From Pseudomonas sp. GM49 (GTDB lineage Bacteria > Pseudomonadota > Gammaproteobacteria > Pseudomonadales > Pseudomonadaceae): a stretch of DNA of 61,866 nt. The notes under the pieces were generated by a model. It made no database searches and was not told the DNA's origin. It saw nothing but the letters and a program-made list of their open reading frames with translations. Position 1 is the first letter of the stretch, and every line of letters begins with the position of its first letter. Location of the stretch: contig NZ_AKJL01000015.1 in NCBI RefSeq assembly GCF_000282355.1, positions 1 through 61,866 of the forward strand, given 5' to 3'. Below are positions 53,648 to 61,866 of this stretch, piece after piece. The translations under genes and the position numbers were made by a program.

Positions 53648-55126
53648 ATGCCTGACTCATTGCAACTCGTTATCGGCGCCGATCTCGAAGGGCTGCCGGT
53701 TGCCCAGGCCATGCGCCTGGCGAACCGCCACGGTTTGATCGCGGGCGCGACCGGCACCGGCAAGACCGTCACTTTGCAACGAATGGCCGAAGCCTTCAGC
53801 GATGCCGGCGTGGCGGTGTTCGCCGCTGACATCAAGGGTGACCTGTGCGGCCTCGGCGCTGCGGGCAACCCTCAGGGCAAGATCGCCGAGCGGATTGCCG
53901 GGATGCCCTGGCTCAACCACAAGCCTCAGGCTTATCCGGTGACGTTGTGGGACGTACACGGTCAGTCCGGTCATCCATTGCGCACGACTTTGAGTGAAAT
54001 GGGGCCGTTGCTGCTGGGCAGTCTGCTGGAATTGACCGATAGTCAGCAGTCGGCGTTATACGCTGCGTTCAAGGTAGCGGACCGCGAAGGCCTGTTGTTG
54101 CTCGATCTGAAGGATCTGAAGGCGTTGCTCAATTACCTGCGGGACAACCCCCTGTTGCTGGGCGACGATGCGGCATTGATGACCACCGGTTCCAGTCAGG
54201 CATTGCTGCGGCGTCTGGCGACCCTGGAGCAACAGGGCGCCGAGGCCCTGTTCGGCGAGCCGGCGCTGCAACTCGAAGACATCCTCCAACCCACTGCTGA
54301 TGGCCGCGGGCGCATTCATTTGCTGGATGCCAGTCGTCTGGTGCATGAAGCGCCGAAAGTCTACGCGACGTTCCTGTTGTGGCTGCTGGCCGAGCTGTTC
54401 GAACAGTTGCCAGAGCGTGGCGATGCCGAAAAGCCGTTGCTGGCGCTGTTCTTCGACGAGGCTCACTTGCTGTTCAACGGTACGCCCCAGGCATTGCGTG
54501 ACCGTCTGGAACAAGTCGTGAGGCTGATTCGTTCAAAAGGCGTGGGTGTGTATTTCGTCACCCAGTCACCCGGTGACCTGCCGGATGATGTACTGGCGCA
54601 GTTGGGCTTGCGCATCCAGCATGGCTTGCGTGCGTTCACCGCCAAGGAGCAAAAGTCCCTGCGCGCAGTGGCCGAAGGTTTCCGGCCGAATCCGGCGTTC
54701 GATACGTTGTCGGTGTTGACCGAGCTCGGGATCGGCGAGGCGCTGGTCGGCACCCTGCAGGAAAAGGGCACGCCGGAAATGGTCCAGCGGGTGCTGGTAG
54801 CACCGCCGCAATCGCGGATCGGGCCGTTGACCGACGCCGAGCGTAAGGTGTTGATCGCAGGTTCACCGTTCAAAGGGCGTTATGACCAGCCGATCGATCG
54901 TGAATCAGCCTATGAAGTGCTGATGGGACGCAAGGGACTGGCACCTGAGCCCGAGGCGGAGCAAGGCAAGCAGGAACCGAGTTTCACCGAACAGGCGGGA
55001 GAGTTCCTCGGCACAGCGGCAGGGAAGGCACTGAAATCGGCGATGCAACAGGCGGCGAACCAGCTTGGCCGACAGTTGGTACGCGGCTTGATGGGCTCAT
55101 TGCTGGGTGGCAGCAAACGCCGCTAG
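53648..55126 (+). CDS. HerA-like ATPase (DUF853 / helicase HerA-like C-terminal)
   Basis: About 492 residues. Walker A GATGTGKT lies near residues 34-41, Walker B ALFFDEAHLLF, and an arginine-finger-like region follows (VRLIRSKGVGVYFVTQSPGDLPDDVLAQLGLRIQHGLRAF). The fold belongs to the FtsK-HerA DNA translocases, but no NurA nuclease partner is present. The glycine- and alanine-rich C-terminus (AAGKALKSAMQQAANQLGRQ ... GGSKRR) may bind membrane or DNA. ATG 53648 has GGTGA upstream; ATG 53636 is the alternative. Role unknown. Confidence 0.87.
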   Translation: MPDSLQLVIGADLEGLPVAQAMRLANRHGLIAGATGTGKTVTLQRMAEAFSDAGVAVFAADIKGDLCGLGAAGNPQGKIAERIAGMPWLNHKPQAYPVTLWDVHGQSGHPLRTTLSEMGPLLLGSLLELTDSQQSALYAAFKVADREGLLLLDLKDLKALLNYLRDNPLLLGDDAALMTTGSSQALLRRLATLEQQGAEALFGEPALQLEDILQPTADGRGRIHLLDASRLVHEAPKVYATFLLWLLAELFEQLPERGDAEKPLLALFFDEAHLLFNGTPQALRDRLEQVVRLIRSKGVGVYFVTQSPGDLPDDVLAQLGLRIQHGLRAFTAKEQKSLRAVAEGFRPNPAFDTLSVLTELGIGEALVGTLQEKGTPEMVQRVLVAPPQSRIGPLTDAERKVLIAGSPFKGRYDQPIDRESAYEVLMGRKGLAPEPEAEQGKQEPSFTEQAGEFLGTAAGKALKSAMQQAANQLGRQLVRGLMGSLLGGSKRR

Positions 55127-55143
55127 CTTGAGCGAACACAGTC

Positions 55144-55162
55144 AGTGTAGGAGCGAGCCTGT
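55144..55162. repeat. Truncated REP
   Basis: GTGTAGGAGCGAGCCTG is half of a REP palindrome that stops before the second arm and abuts the end of the dciA gene. It may be a remnant. Confidence 0.6.
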
Positions 55163-55163
55163 G

Positions 55164-55619
55164 TCATGATTTGGTCTTGGCGTGCGCCGCCAGTCGCTCC
55201 AGCGCTGCCCGCAGATTCGGGTCGCTGATTCCGTCGGCCGTGGCCTGGATGGTCGCGGCCGCATCATCCGACAGATCCATGGTGTGCCCGGCCGCGCCCC
55301 GCTGGACGGTAGGCGGCTGCACCTTGAACAGGATTCGCGTCAGGCTGGCAAACTCGTCGAACAGTTGCAGTTGCCGTTGCAGGCGCTTCTGCTGGTAGCG
55401 CAGGCGGGTGGCCCAATGACCGTCGGTGACAATCAGTAACAAACTGCCTTCGCGCCAGGAAGCCACGTGGCAATGCTCGCGAGCGGCGGGTTGCAATTGG
55501 CTTTCGAGCAATCGTTGCAGATGACCCAGGCGTTGTGCGTGGCCGAGAATGGCTTTCAGCGGCTTGGCTTCGCGTAGTAGAACGGCAGGTACTTTGGCCG
55601 TAAGTGGGCGAAATGCCAT
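55164..55619 (-). CDS. dciA: DciA replicative helicase loader (DUF721)
   Basis: A 151-residue protein: DUF721/DciA domain at about residues 10-100 (LLREAKPLKAILGHAQRLGHLQRLLESQLQPAAREHCHVASWREGSLLLIVTDGHWATRLRYQQ). DciA interacts with DnaB and promotes its loading on DNA in bacteria lacking DnaC. Start MAFRPLTAKVP at 55619. Beside secA and divergent from it, as in P. aeruginosa (recalled). No DnaC-like gene here, as expected. Confidence 0.9.
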   Translation of the reverse strand: MAFRPLTAKVPAVLLREAKPLKAILGHAQRLGHLQRLLESQLQPAAREHCHVASWREGSLLLIVTDGHWATRLRYQQKRLQRQLQLFDEFASLTRILFKVQPPTVQRGAAGHTMDLSDDAAATIQATADGISDPNLRAALERLAAHAKTKS

Positions 55620-55836
55620 GATCAGACACCTGAAGTAACAGAGGCGCCATGGTAGCAGAAAGCACCGAATGCACCCGCCCATTGCTTTTGTGGGCGCTTT
55701 ACCCATTAAATCAACAACTAACTTCTGCCTTGAACGGCTTGAAGTTGAGCAAAACGCCCTTATTTTAAGTGAGCCCCGTCAAAGCGCTGTGCCAGCATCG
55801 TGGAATATCGCCACTTTCCTCTCCATCGTTTCCGGG

Positions 55837-55892
55837 TAGAATGCTCGTTCGCATGCGGCCATGAGGGCTGCACGGGCGACTCACGGGGCCGC
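55837..55892 (+). promoter_or_regulatory. Possible secA promoter and leader hairpin
   Basis: TAGAAT at 55837-55842 is a good -10-like box. Just downstream a hairpin forms from GCGGCC (55855-55860) and GGCCGC (55887-55892), helped by TGAG/CTCA inside. It sits about 35 bases before the secA start. The region 55620-55926 contains no other gene; no SecM-like peptide is obvious. Confidence 0.4.
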
Positions 55893-55926
55893 CCTCCATC
55901 CCTTTAGTGTGGAAGATCCTGCCGAT

Positions 55927-58662
55927 ATGTTTGCGCCTTTGTTAAAGAAACTTTTTGGAAGCAAGAACGAGCGTGAAGTCAAACGCATGCTCAAGACGGT
56001 GCAACTCGTCAATGCCTTCGAAGAGCAAATGGTGGCCCTTTCGGACGATCAATTGCGTGCCAAGACCAGCGAGTTCAAGGCCCGCATCGCCAAAGGGGAA
56101 TCCCTCGACAAAATGCTGCCAGAAGCCTTTGCGGTCGCCCGTGAAGCCGGCAAGCGTGTCATGGGCATGCGCCACTTCGATGTCCAGCTGATCGGCGGCA
56201 TGACCTTGCATGAAGGCATGATCGCGGAAATGCGCACCGGTGAAGGCAAGACCCTGGTGGCAACACTGGCCGTTTACCTGAACGCGTTGTCCGGCAACGG
56301 CGTGCACGTTGTGACGGTGAACGACTACCTGGCCCGCCGTGACGCCAACTGGATGCGCCCGCTGTATGAATTCCTCGGCCTGACGGTCGGCGTTGTCACG
56401 CCGTTCCAGCCGCCGGAAGAGAAGCGCGCTGCCTACGCCGCCGACATCACCTACGGCACCAACAACGAATTCGGTTTCGATTACCTGCGCGACAACATGG
56501 CGTTCAGCATGGAAGAAAAATTCCAGCGCGAACTCAATTTTGCCGTGATCGACGAAGTCGACTCCATCCTCATCGACGAAGCCCGTACGCCGCTGATCAT
56601 CTCCGGTCAGGCCGAGGACAGCTCCAAGCTGTACATCGAGGTCAACAAGCTGATCCCGCAGCTGAAGCTGCACGTCGAAGAAGTCGAAGGCGAAGTGACC
56701 CAGGCCGGTCACTACACCATCGACGAGAAGAGTCGTCAGGTCGAACTCAACGAAGCCGGTCACCAGTACGTTGAAGAAATGCTGACCCGCATCGGCCTGC
56801 TGGCTGAAGGCGAGAGCCTGTACTCGGCCCACAACCTGAGCCTGCTGACTCACGTTTACGCCGGCCTGCGCGCGCACAAACTGTTCAATCGCAACGTCGA
56901 ATACATCGTGCAGGACGGTCAGGTCGTACTGGTCGACGAGCACACCGGCCGTACCATGCCGGGCCGCCGCTTGTCCGAAGGCCTGCACCAGGCCATCGAA
57001 GCCAAGGAAAACCTGAACATCCAGGCCGAAAGCCAGACCTTGGCATCGACCACCTTCCAGAACTACTTCCGTCTGTACAACAAGCTGTCCGGCATGACCG
57101 GTACGGCCGACACCGAAGCGTTCGAGTTCCACCAGATCTATGGCCTGCAGGTCATGGTGATTCCACCGAACAAGCCGCTGGCCCGTAAAGACTACAACGA
57201 CCTGGTGTTCCTGACCGCCGACGAGAAATACGCGGCAATCGTGGCCGACATCAAGGAAAGCATGGCCGCAGGCCGTCCGGTTCTGGTCGGTACTGCCACC
57301 ATCGAAACCTCCGAGCACATGTCCGGCCTGCTCGTGAAGGAAGGCATCGAACACAAGGTTCTGAACGCCAAGTTCCACGAAAAGGAAGCCGAGATCATTG
57401 CCCAGGCCGGTCGCCCGGGTGCACTGACCATCGCTACCAACATGGCCGGTCGTGGTACCGACATCCTGTTGGGCGGTAACTGGGAAGTGGAAGTGGCTTC
57501 GCTGGAAAACCCGACCCCTGAGCAGATTGCCCAGATCAAGGCCGACTGGCAGAAGCGTCACCAGCAAGTGCTCGAATCGGGTGGTTTGCAGGTGATTGCG
57601 TCCGAGCGTCACGAATCGCGCCGTATCGACAACCAGCTGCGTGGTCGTGCCGGTCGTCAGGGCGACGCCGGTTCCAGCCGCTTCTACCTGTCGCTGGAAG
57701 ACAGCCTGATGCGCATCTTCGCCTCTGACCGGGTGAAGAACTTCATGAAGGCCCTGGGCATGCAGCCCGGCGAAGCGATCGAGCACCGCATGGTGACCAA
57801 CGCCATCGAAAAGGCCCAGCGCAAGGTTGAAGGCCGCAACTTCGACATTCGCAAACAACTGCTCGAGTTCGACGACGTCAACAACGAACAGCGTAAAGTG
57901 ATCTATCACATGCGTAACACGTTGCTGGCCGCCGACAACATCGGTGAGACCATCGCCGACTTCCGTCAGGACGTGCTCAGCGCCACCGTCAGCGCACACA
58001 TTCCTCCGCAATCGCTGCCTGAGCAGTGGGACGTGGCCGGTCTGGAAGCTGCGTTGCAGAGCGATTTCGGTGTGGCGCTGCCGATCCAGCAGTGGCTCGA
58101 CGAAGACGATCACCTGTACGAAGAAACCCTGCGCGAGAAACTGATGCAGGAACTGATCGCGGCGTACAACGAGAAAGAAGACCAGGCGGGCGCCGAAGCG
58201 CTGCGCACCTTCGAGAAACAAATCGTTCTGCGCGTACTGGACGACCTGTGGAAAGACCACCTGTCGACCATGGATCACCTGCGTCACGGCATCCACTTGC
58301 GTGGTTATGCCCAGAAGAACCCGAAGCAGGAGTACAAGCGCGAGTCGTTCACCCTGTTCTCCGAGTTGCTGGATTCAATCAAGCGCGACTCGATCCGTGT
58401 GCTGTCCCACGTTCAGGTTCGCCGCGAAGACCCGATCGAAGAAGAGCAGCGCCTGCGTCAGGAAGCCGAGGCATTGGCCGCTCGCATGCAGTTCCTGCAT
58501 GAAGAAGCCCCAGGCCTGGAGCATCCGGAAGTGTTGGGTGAAGAGGTCGATGTTGCCCTCGCTGCTGCGCCGGTTCGCAACGAGCAGAAGCTGGGTCGTA
58601 ACGAGCTGTGCTATTGCGGTTCGGGCAAGAAGTTCAAGCATTGCCACGGGCAGATTCAGTAA
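55927..58662 (+). CDS. secA: Preprotein translocase ATPase SecA
   Basis: The 911-residue motor drives unfolded proteins through SecYEG. NBD1: Walker [14 protein letters not shown] and Walker [22 protein letters not shown]. The preprotein crosslinking domain, NBD2 ([33 protein letters not shown]) and helical scaffold follow. The C-terminus carries the zinc/SecB site [14 protein letters not shown]. Start [15 protein letters not shown] is the family start at 55927; an in-frame extension to 55861 covers the leader hairpin. A terminator follows. Confidence 0.98.
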   Translation: MFAPLLKKLFGSKNEREVKRMLKTVQLVNAFEEQMVALSDDQLRAKTSEFKARIAKGESLDKMLPEAFAVAREAGKRVMGMRHFDVQLIGGMTLHEGMIAEMRTGEGKTLVATLAVYLNALSGNGVHVVTVNDYLARRDANWMRPLYEFLGLTVGVVTPFQPPEEKRAAYAADITYGTNNEFGFDYLRDNMAFSMEEKFQRELNFAVIDEVDSILIDEARTPLIISGQAEDSSKLYIEVNKLIPQLKLHVEEVEGEVTQAGHYTIDEKSRQVELNEAGHQYVEEMLTRIGLLAEGESLYSAHNLSLLTHVYAGLRAHKLFNRNVEYIVQDGQVVLVDEHTGRTMPGRRLSEGLHQAIEAKENLNIQAESQTLASTTFQNYFRLYNKLSGMTGTADTEAFEFHQIYGLQVMVIPPNKPLARKDYNDLVFLTADEKYAAIVADIKESMAAGRPVLVGTATIETSEHMSGLLVKEGIEHKVLNAKFHEKEAEIIAQAGRPGALTIATNMAGRGTDILLGGNWEVEVASLENPTPEQIAQIKADWQKRHQQVLESGGLQVIASERHESRRIDNQLRGRAGRQGDAGSSRFYLSLEDSLMRIFASDRVKNFMKALGMQPGEAIEHRMVTNAIEKAQRKVEGRNFDIRKQLLEFDDVNNEQRKVIYHMRNTLLAADNIGETIADFRQDVLSATVSAHIPPQSLPEQWDVAGLEAALQSDFGVALPIQQWLDEDDHLYEETLREKLMQELIAAYNEKEDQAGAEALRTFEKQIVLRVLDDLWKDHLSTMDHLRHGIHLRGYAQKNPKQEYKRESFTLFSELLDSIKRDSIRVLSHVQVRREDPIEEEQRLRQEAEALAARMQFLHEEAPGLEHPEVLGEEVDVALAAAPVRNEQKLGRNELCYCGSGKKFKHCHGQIQ

Positions 58663-58689
58663 ACCCCGTTTCAAACGCTGAAATACCCG

Positions 58690-58722
58690 CGCCGCGACCG
58701 GCTTCTGCCGTCGCGGCGTTTT
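58690..58722 (+). terminator. Terminator of secA
   Basis: The stem CGCCGCGACCGG / CCGTCGCGGCG (with loop CTTCTG) is followed by TTTTA, 28 bases past the stop codon. Confidence 0.8.
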
Positions 58723-58783
58723 ACCATTCGAACCACCGTTTTTCCTGAAGCGGTGCTGACATCATCTATAAAGGAGCGCATTC

Positions 58784-60001
58784 ATGGCTGTTGGTCTTGG
58801 TCCTTTGCCAACGTTGCACCCGGTTGCCGGTTTTGAACTCGGTATTGCCTCGGCCGGTATCAAGCGCCCGGGGCGCAAGGATGTTGTGGTCATGCGCTGT
58901 GTTGAAGGCTCCACGGTTGCCGGCGTGTTCACCCTGAACGCGTTTTGCGCTGCTCCGGTGATCCTGGCCAAGCAACGCGTGCAAGGCCCTGTGCGTTACC
59001 TGCTGACCAACACCGGCAATGCCAACGCCGGCACCGGCGAACCTGGCTTGGCCGCCGCCGAGCGCACCTGCGCAAGGTTGGCGGAACTGACCGGTGTCGA
59101 TGCCAGCCAGGTGCTGCCGTACTCCACCGGTGTGATTGGCGAGCCGCTGCCGGTCGAGAAAATCGAAGGCGCGCTGCAGGCTGCCCTCGATGATCTGTCG
59201 ATCCACAACTGGGAAGCTGCCGCCACCGGCATCATGACCACCGACACCCTGCCAAAAGGTGCCAGCCGTCAGTTCCAGCACGACGGTGTGACCATTACCG
59301 TTACCGGCATCAGCAAAGGCGCCGGCATGATTCGACCGAACATGGCGACCATGCTCGGCTACATTGCCACCGACGCCAAGGTTTCCCGCGACGTTCTGCA
59401 AAATCTGATGCTCGATGGCGCCAACAAGTCGTTCAACCGCATCACCATCGATGGTGATACGTCGACCAACGACTGCTGCATGCTGATCGCCACCGGTCAG
59501 GCTGCGCTGCCGGAAATCACCCGCGCCGAGGGCGAGTTGTTCGCCAAGTTGAAGCAAGCGGTGTTCGAAGTGTGCATGGACGTGGCCCAGGCCATCGTTC
59601 GCGACGGCGAAGGCGCGACCAAATTCGTGACCGTTGAAGTCAACGGCGGTGGCAATCACCAGGAATGCCTGGACGTTGGTTACACCGTGGCTCACTCGCC
59701 GCTGATCAAGACCGCATTGTTTGCTTCCGACCCGAACTGGGGCCGTATCCTGGCCGCTGTTGGTCGTGCCGGTGTGCCGAACCTGGACGTGAGCAAGATC
59801 GACGTGTTCCTCGGTGACGTGTGCATTGCCAGCCGTGGCGCGCGCGCCGCGACCTACACCGAAGCCCAGGGCGCGGCGGTGATGCAGCAGGAAGAAATCA
59901 CCATTCGTATCGAGCTCGGTCGTGGCGATTGCAGCGAAACCATCTGGACCACCGACCTGTCCCACGAGTACGTGAAAATCAACGCCGAGTACCGTACGTA
60001 A
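58784..60001 (+). CDS. argJ: Bifunctional glutamate N-acetyltransferase / amino-acid acetyltransferase
   Basis: The 405-residue arginine-biosynthesis enzyme transfers acetyl between N-acetylornithine and glutamate and can use acetyl-CoA. The autocleavage site is the Thr in [12 protein letters not shown], splitting the precursor into two chains. Glycine-rich [13 protein letters not shown] and [16 protein letters not shown] segments are conserved. AAGGAG precedes ATG 58784 at ideal spacing. Gene order secA-argJ-GST-Nudix is that of P. aeruginosa (recalled). Confidence 0.97.
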   Translation: MAVGLGPLPTLHPVAGFELGIASAGIKRPGRKDVVVMRCVEGSTVAGVFTLNAFCAAPVILAKQRVQGPVRYLLTNTGNANAGTGEPGLAAAERTCARLAELTGVDASQVLPYSTGVIGEPLPVEKIEGALQAALDDLSIHNWEAAATGIMTTDTLPKGASRQFQHDGVTITVTGISKGAGMIRPNMATMLGYIATDAKVSRDVLQNLMLDGANKSFNRITIDGDTSTNDCCMLIATGQAALPEITRAEGELFAKLKQAVFEVCMDVAQAIVRDGEGATKFVTVEVNGGGNHQECLDVGYTVAHSPLIKTALFASDPNWGRILAAVGRAGVPNLDVSKIDVFLGDVCIASRGARAATYTEAQGAAVMQQEEITIRIELGRGDCSETIWTTDLSHEYVKINAEYRT

Positions 60002-60013
60002 GACCGAGTCGCC

Positions 60014-60107
60014 CCTATCGCGAGCAGGCTCGCTCCCACAGTGACCGCGTTGAACACAACCATTGTGTACGCCGCTGAACCTGTGGGAGCGGGCTTGCCC
60101 GCGATGA
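60014..60107. repeat. REPIN
   Basis: Inverted REP pair (left GCGAGCAGGCTCGC, right GCGGGCTTGCCCGC subtypes) between argJ and the GST gene. Confidence 0.88.
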
Positions 60108-60163
60108 CGGATGACCAGACGCTAGAGATTTTGGCCTGTCCCCCTCATCAAAAGGTCCCGAAT

Positions 60164-60796
60164 ATGAGCCTGCACCTGATCATCGGCGACAAACTGCTTT
60201 CTTCCTGGTCCCTGCGCGGCGCCCTGGCGCTCGATCTGACCGGTGCTGCCTACACCGAAGAACTGATCAAACTGAACCAGCCTGACACCCGCGATCGTCT
60301 GCTCAAGCATTCGCCTACCGGCAAGGTCCCGCTGTTGAAAACCGAACACGGCACCATCGCCGACTCCCTGGCGATTGCCGAATACCTGGCAGAACAGTTT
60401 CCGGCCGCCGGCCTCTGGCCGAAAGACATCGCCGCCCGTGCCCAGGCGCGCTCGGCCTGTGCGCAGATGCACAGCGGATTCTTCGCCATGCGCGGCAACA
60501 TGCCGTTTGACCTGAGCCATGACGCCCCTTTGTCGCCGGTCCCGGCTGACGTTCAGGCCGACATCGAACGCATGTCGGCGCTATGGGCCGAATGCCGTGC
60601 TGCCGCGACCGAAGCCGGGCCGTACCTGTTTGGCCGTGCAACCCTGGCTGACGTGTTTTTCGCACCGATTGCCGTGCGCTTGCGCACCTATCAGGTGAAG
60701 CTGTCTGCAACTGACGAAGCCTACGTTGAAGCCCTCTACCAATGGCCGGCTTTCAAGGCCTGGCAGAAGGCCGGACTGGAGGAGTTGGAAAAGTGA
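60164..60796 (+). CDS. Glutathione S-transferase family protein
   Basis: The 210-residue cytosolic protein has a thioredoxin-like N-terminal domain (MSLHLIIGDKLLSSWSLRGALALDL; candidate catalytic Ser in SSWSLR), the glutathione-contact segment GKVPLLKTEHGTIADSLAIAEYLAEQFP, and an all-helical C-terminal domain (about residues 88-205). Substrate unknown. Start ATG 60164. It overlaps the Nudix gene by four bases (GTGA), so the two are translationally coupled; the physiological link is not known. Confidence 0.9.
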   Translation: MSLHLIIGDKLLSSWSLRGALALDLTGAAYTEELIKLNQPDTRDRLLKHSPTGKVPLLKTEHGTIADSLAIAEYLAEQFPAAGLWPKDIAARAQARSACAQMHSGFFAMRGNMPFDLSHDAPLSPVPADVQADIERMSALWAECRAAATEAGPYLFGRATLADVFFAPIAVRLRTYQVKLSATDEAYVEALYQWPAFKAWQKAGLEELEK

Positions 60797-61737
60797 AACG
60801 AGTCCATGTCGCCGCCGCCGTCATCCGCGATGGCAGTGGCCAAATCCTGATCGCCCGTCGTGCCGACTCACAGCACCAAGGCGGCTTGTGGGAGTTTCCA
60901 GGCGGTAAGGTCGAGGCCGACGAGTCGGTCGAAACCGCACTGGCCCGTGAACTTCATGAAGAGCTGGGCATCGTGGTCGGCGCTGCGCGCCCGTTGATCA
61001 AGATCCGGCACGATTACCCGGACAAGCAGGTGTTGCTGGATGTCTGGGAAGTCTCGTCGTTTACCGGCGAGCCTCACGGCGCCGAAGGCCAACCGCTGGC
61101 CTGGGTGGCGCCCCGCGACTTGTCGGGTTATGAGTTTCCGGCGGCCAATCAGCCGATCGTCGCGGCCGCGAAGTTGCCCGCTCAATACCTGATCACGCCG
61201 GAAGATCTGGAAGCACCGGCATTGCTGCGTGGTATTCAGAAGGCCATTGCCGGCGGCATCAAGCTGATCCAGTTACGTGCACCGAACGGCTACGACCCGA
61301 AATACCGCGACCTGGCCGTGGATGCGGTGGGGCTGTGTGCCGGCAAGGCGCAGTTGATGATCAAGGGGCCGTTCGAATGGCTGGGCGACTTCCCGTCCGC
61401 GGGTTGGCACATTACTTCGGCGCAGCTGCGCAAGTACGCAGCGGCTGGCCGACCGCTACCGGCATCGCGCTGGCTGGCGGCGTCGTGCCATAACGCGCAA
61501 GAGCTGGCGCTGGCCGAACAGATGGGGGTGGATTTCGTGACCCTGTCGCCGGTTCAACCCACCCTGACTCACCCAGGCGCCGAGCCGTTGGGTTGGGAGC
61601 AAGCGTCTGGCTTGATCGAAGGGTTCAGCAAGCCGGTGTTCCTGCTTGGTGGGGTTGGCCCGGCAGAGGTCGAGAAGGCTTGGGCTGCGGGCGCGCAAGG
61701 GGTGGCGGGGATTCGGGCATTCTGGCCTGAGAGTTAA
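60793..61737 (+). CDS. Nudix hydrolase (MutT) fused to a ThiE-like domain
   Basis: A 314-residue two-domain protein. Residues 1-130 form a MutT-type Nudix domain; the box runs GGKVEADESVETALARELHE with ELGI next. It would remove oxidised dNTPs such as 8-oxo-dGTP. Residues 140-314 form a thiamine-phosphate-synthase-like barrel (GIKLIQLRAPNG, VDFVTLSPVQPTLTHPG, FLLGGVGPAEVE), but the thiamine-specific motifs are degenerate, so thiamine synthesis is doubtful. GTG start at 60793, overlapping the GST stop. This fusion is known in gamma-proteobacteria (MutT/Nudix-TMP synthase architecture). Confidence 0.92.
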   Translation: MKRVHVAAAVIRDGSGQILIARRADSQHQGGLWEFPGGKVEADESVETALARELHEELGIVVGAARPLIKIRHDYPDKQVLLDVWEVSSFTGEPHGAEGQPLAWVAPRDLSGYEFPAANQPIVAAAKLPAQYLITPEDLEAPALLRGIQKAIAGGIKLIQLRAPNGYDPKYRDLAVDAVGLCAGKAQLMIKGPFEWLGDFPSAGWHITSAQLRKYAAAGRPLPASRWLAASCHNAQELALAEQMGVDFVTLSPVQPTLTHPGAEPLGWEQASGLIEGFSKPVFLLGGVGPAEVEKAWAAGAQGVAGIRAFWPES

Positions 61738-61756
61738 TTCTCTAGCGAGCCTACAG

Positions 61757-61857
61757 GCCCCTTCGCGGGCAAGCCCGCTCCCACAGTGTTCAAGGTGAAA
61801 CACAGATTGTGTGAACACCAACAATCCCTGTGGGAGCGGGCTTGCCCGCGAAGGCGG
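61757..61857. repeat. REPIN
   Basis: Inverted REP pair of the GCGGGCAAGCCCGC subtype at the right end of the window, about 95 bases long. Confidence 0.88.
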
Positions 61858-61866
61858 CCTGACAGC

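Noticed and set aside
53648..55126. Anti-phage HerA system
   Set aside because: HerA defence systems pair with a nuclease or SIR2 partner; neither neighbour (chemoreceptor, dciA) is one.
55942..58296. A 784-codon open frame antisense to secA
   Set aside because: It mirrors secA codon phase in GC-rich DNA; composition is low-complexity (long runs of Val/Leu/Gln/His/Gly) and secA is certain. Similar antisense frames cover the permease, decarboxylase, sensor kinase, fumarase and pyruvate kinase genes.
60793..61737. Annotating the last gene as thiE
   Set aside because: The thiamine domain motifs are degenerate, and the Nudix domain is the recognisable catalytic part.

Overview
This 61.9 kb window is chromosomal DNA of a Pseudomonas of the P. 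fluorescens group. The basis is the high GC content, closely packed genes with ATGA/GTGA overlaps, the typical intergenic REP palindromes (core GCGAGCAAGCTCGCTCCCAC), and many unmistakable Pseudomonas genes (mvaT, pobA/pobR, sodB, pykA-type pyruvate kinase, secA, argJ, purU, sbcB). From memory, 30.6-53.5 kb follows the P. aeruginosa PAO1 order fumarase - diguanylate cyclase - ferredoxin reductase - enoyl-CoA hydratase - pykA ... PilZ - DUF58 - MoxR ... sbcB - mvaT - purU - pctA. The right end follows dciA - secA - argJ - GST - Nudix. I saw no rRNA, tRNA, insertion sequence, prophage or CRISPR array.

Layout: 0-5.8 kb holds a small DUF6124 protein behind a highly structured leader, then sodB, a LysE/ArgO exporter with an ACT protein and the divergent ArgP-like regulator, an NAD-dependent epimerase, and a membrane-anchored coiled-coil protein. 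5.9-13 kb holds a 14-TM drug exporter, the 4-hydroxybenzoate pair pobA/pobR, a LysR regulator, an atypical metallo-beta-lactamase-fold protein and an NAD(P)-binding protein. 13-21.6 kb looks like one catabolic island: a divergent LysR regulator, an AruI-like thiamine-diphosphate decarboxylase, an aldehyde dehydrogenase and a complete polyamine-type ABC importer. 21.7-24.8 kb carries an AraC regulator and small enzymes, plus a secreted protein with DG(Y/F)DKTGSA repeats. 25-29.7 kb is a dicarboxylate (2-oxoglutarate-type) permease with its own two-component system. A good sigma-54 promoter and two phased operator-like sites lie in front of the permease, so the three genes form a coherent sense-and-import unit.

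30.6-38.2 kb holds class I fumarase, a diguanylate cyclase coupled to a ferredoxin reductase and an enoyl-CoA hydratase/isomerase, pyruvate kinase, a TPR lipoprotein and a PilZ protein. 38.2-45 kb is a six-gene overlapping operon (RDD, SpoIIM, DUF4129, DUF4350, MoxR, DUF58) of unknown cellular role. 45-48.5 kb holds sbcB, mvaT and purU. 48.5-51.4 kb is an overlapping envelope operon (glycosyltransferase, DUF2334 deacetylase-like, flippase-like membrane protein), followed by a PctA-like amino-acid chemoreceptor. 53.6 kb to the end holds a HerA-like ATPase, dciA, secA, argJ, a GST and a Nudix-ThiE fusion.

The most interesting signals are the structured leader at about 300-550 with mutually exclusive pairings, the sigma-54/UAS arrangement at 26.4-26.5 kb, the GTTTCAC palindrome cluster at 30.0-30.2 kb, the DGFDKTGSA protein, and the 15 REPINs, two of which (flanking the binding-protein gene) look like whole-element copies of each other. 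All family assignments come from reading the translated sequences; no database search was run.
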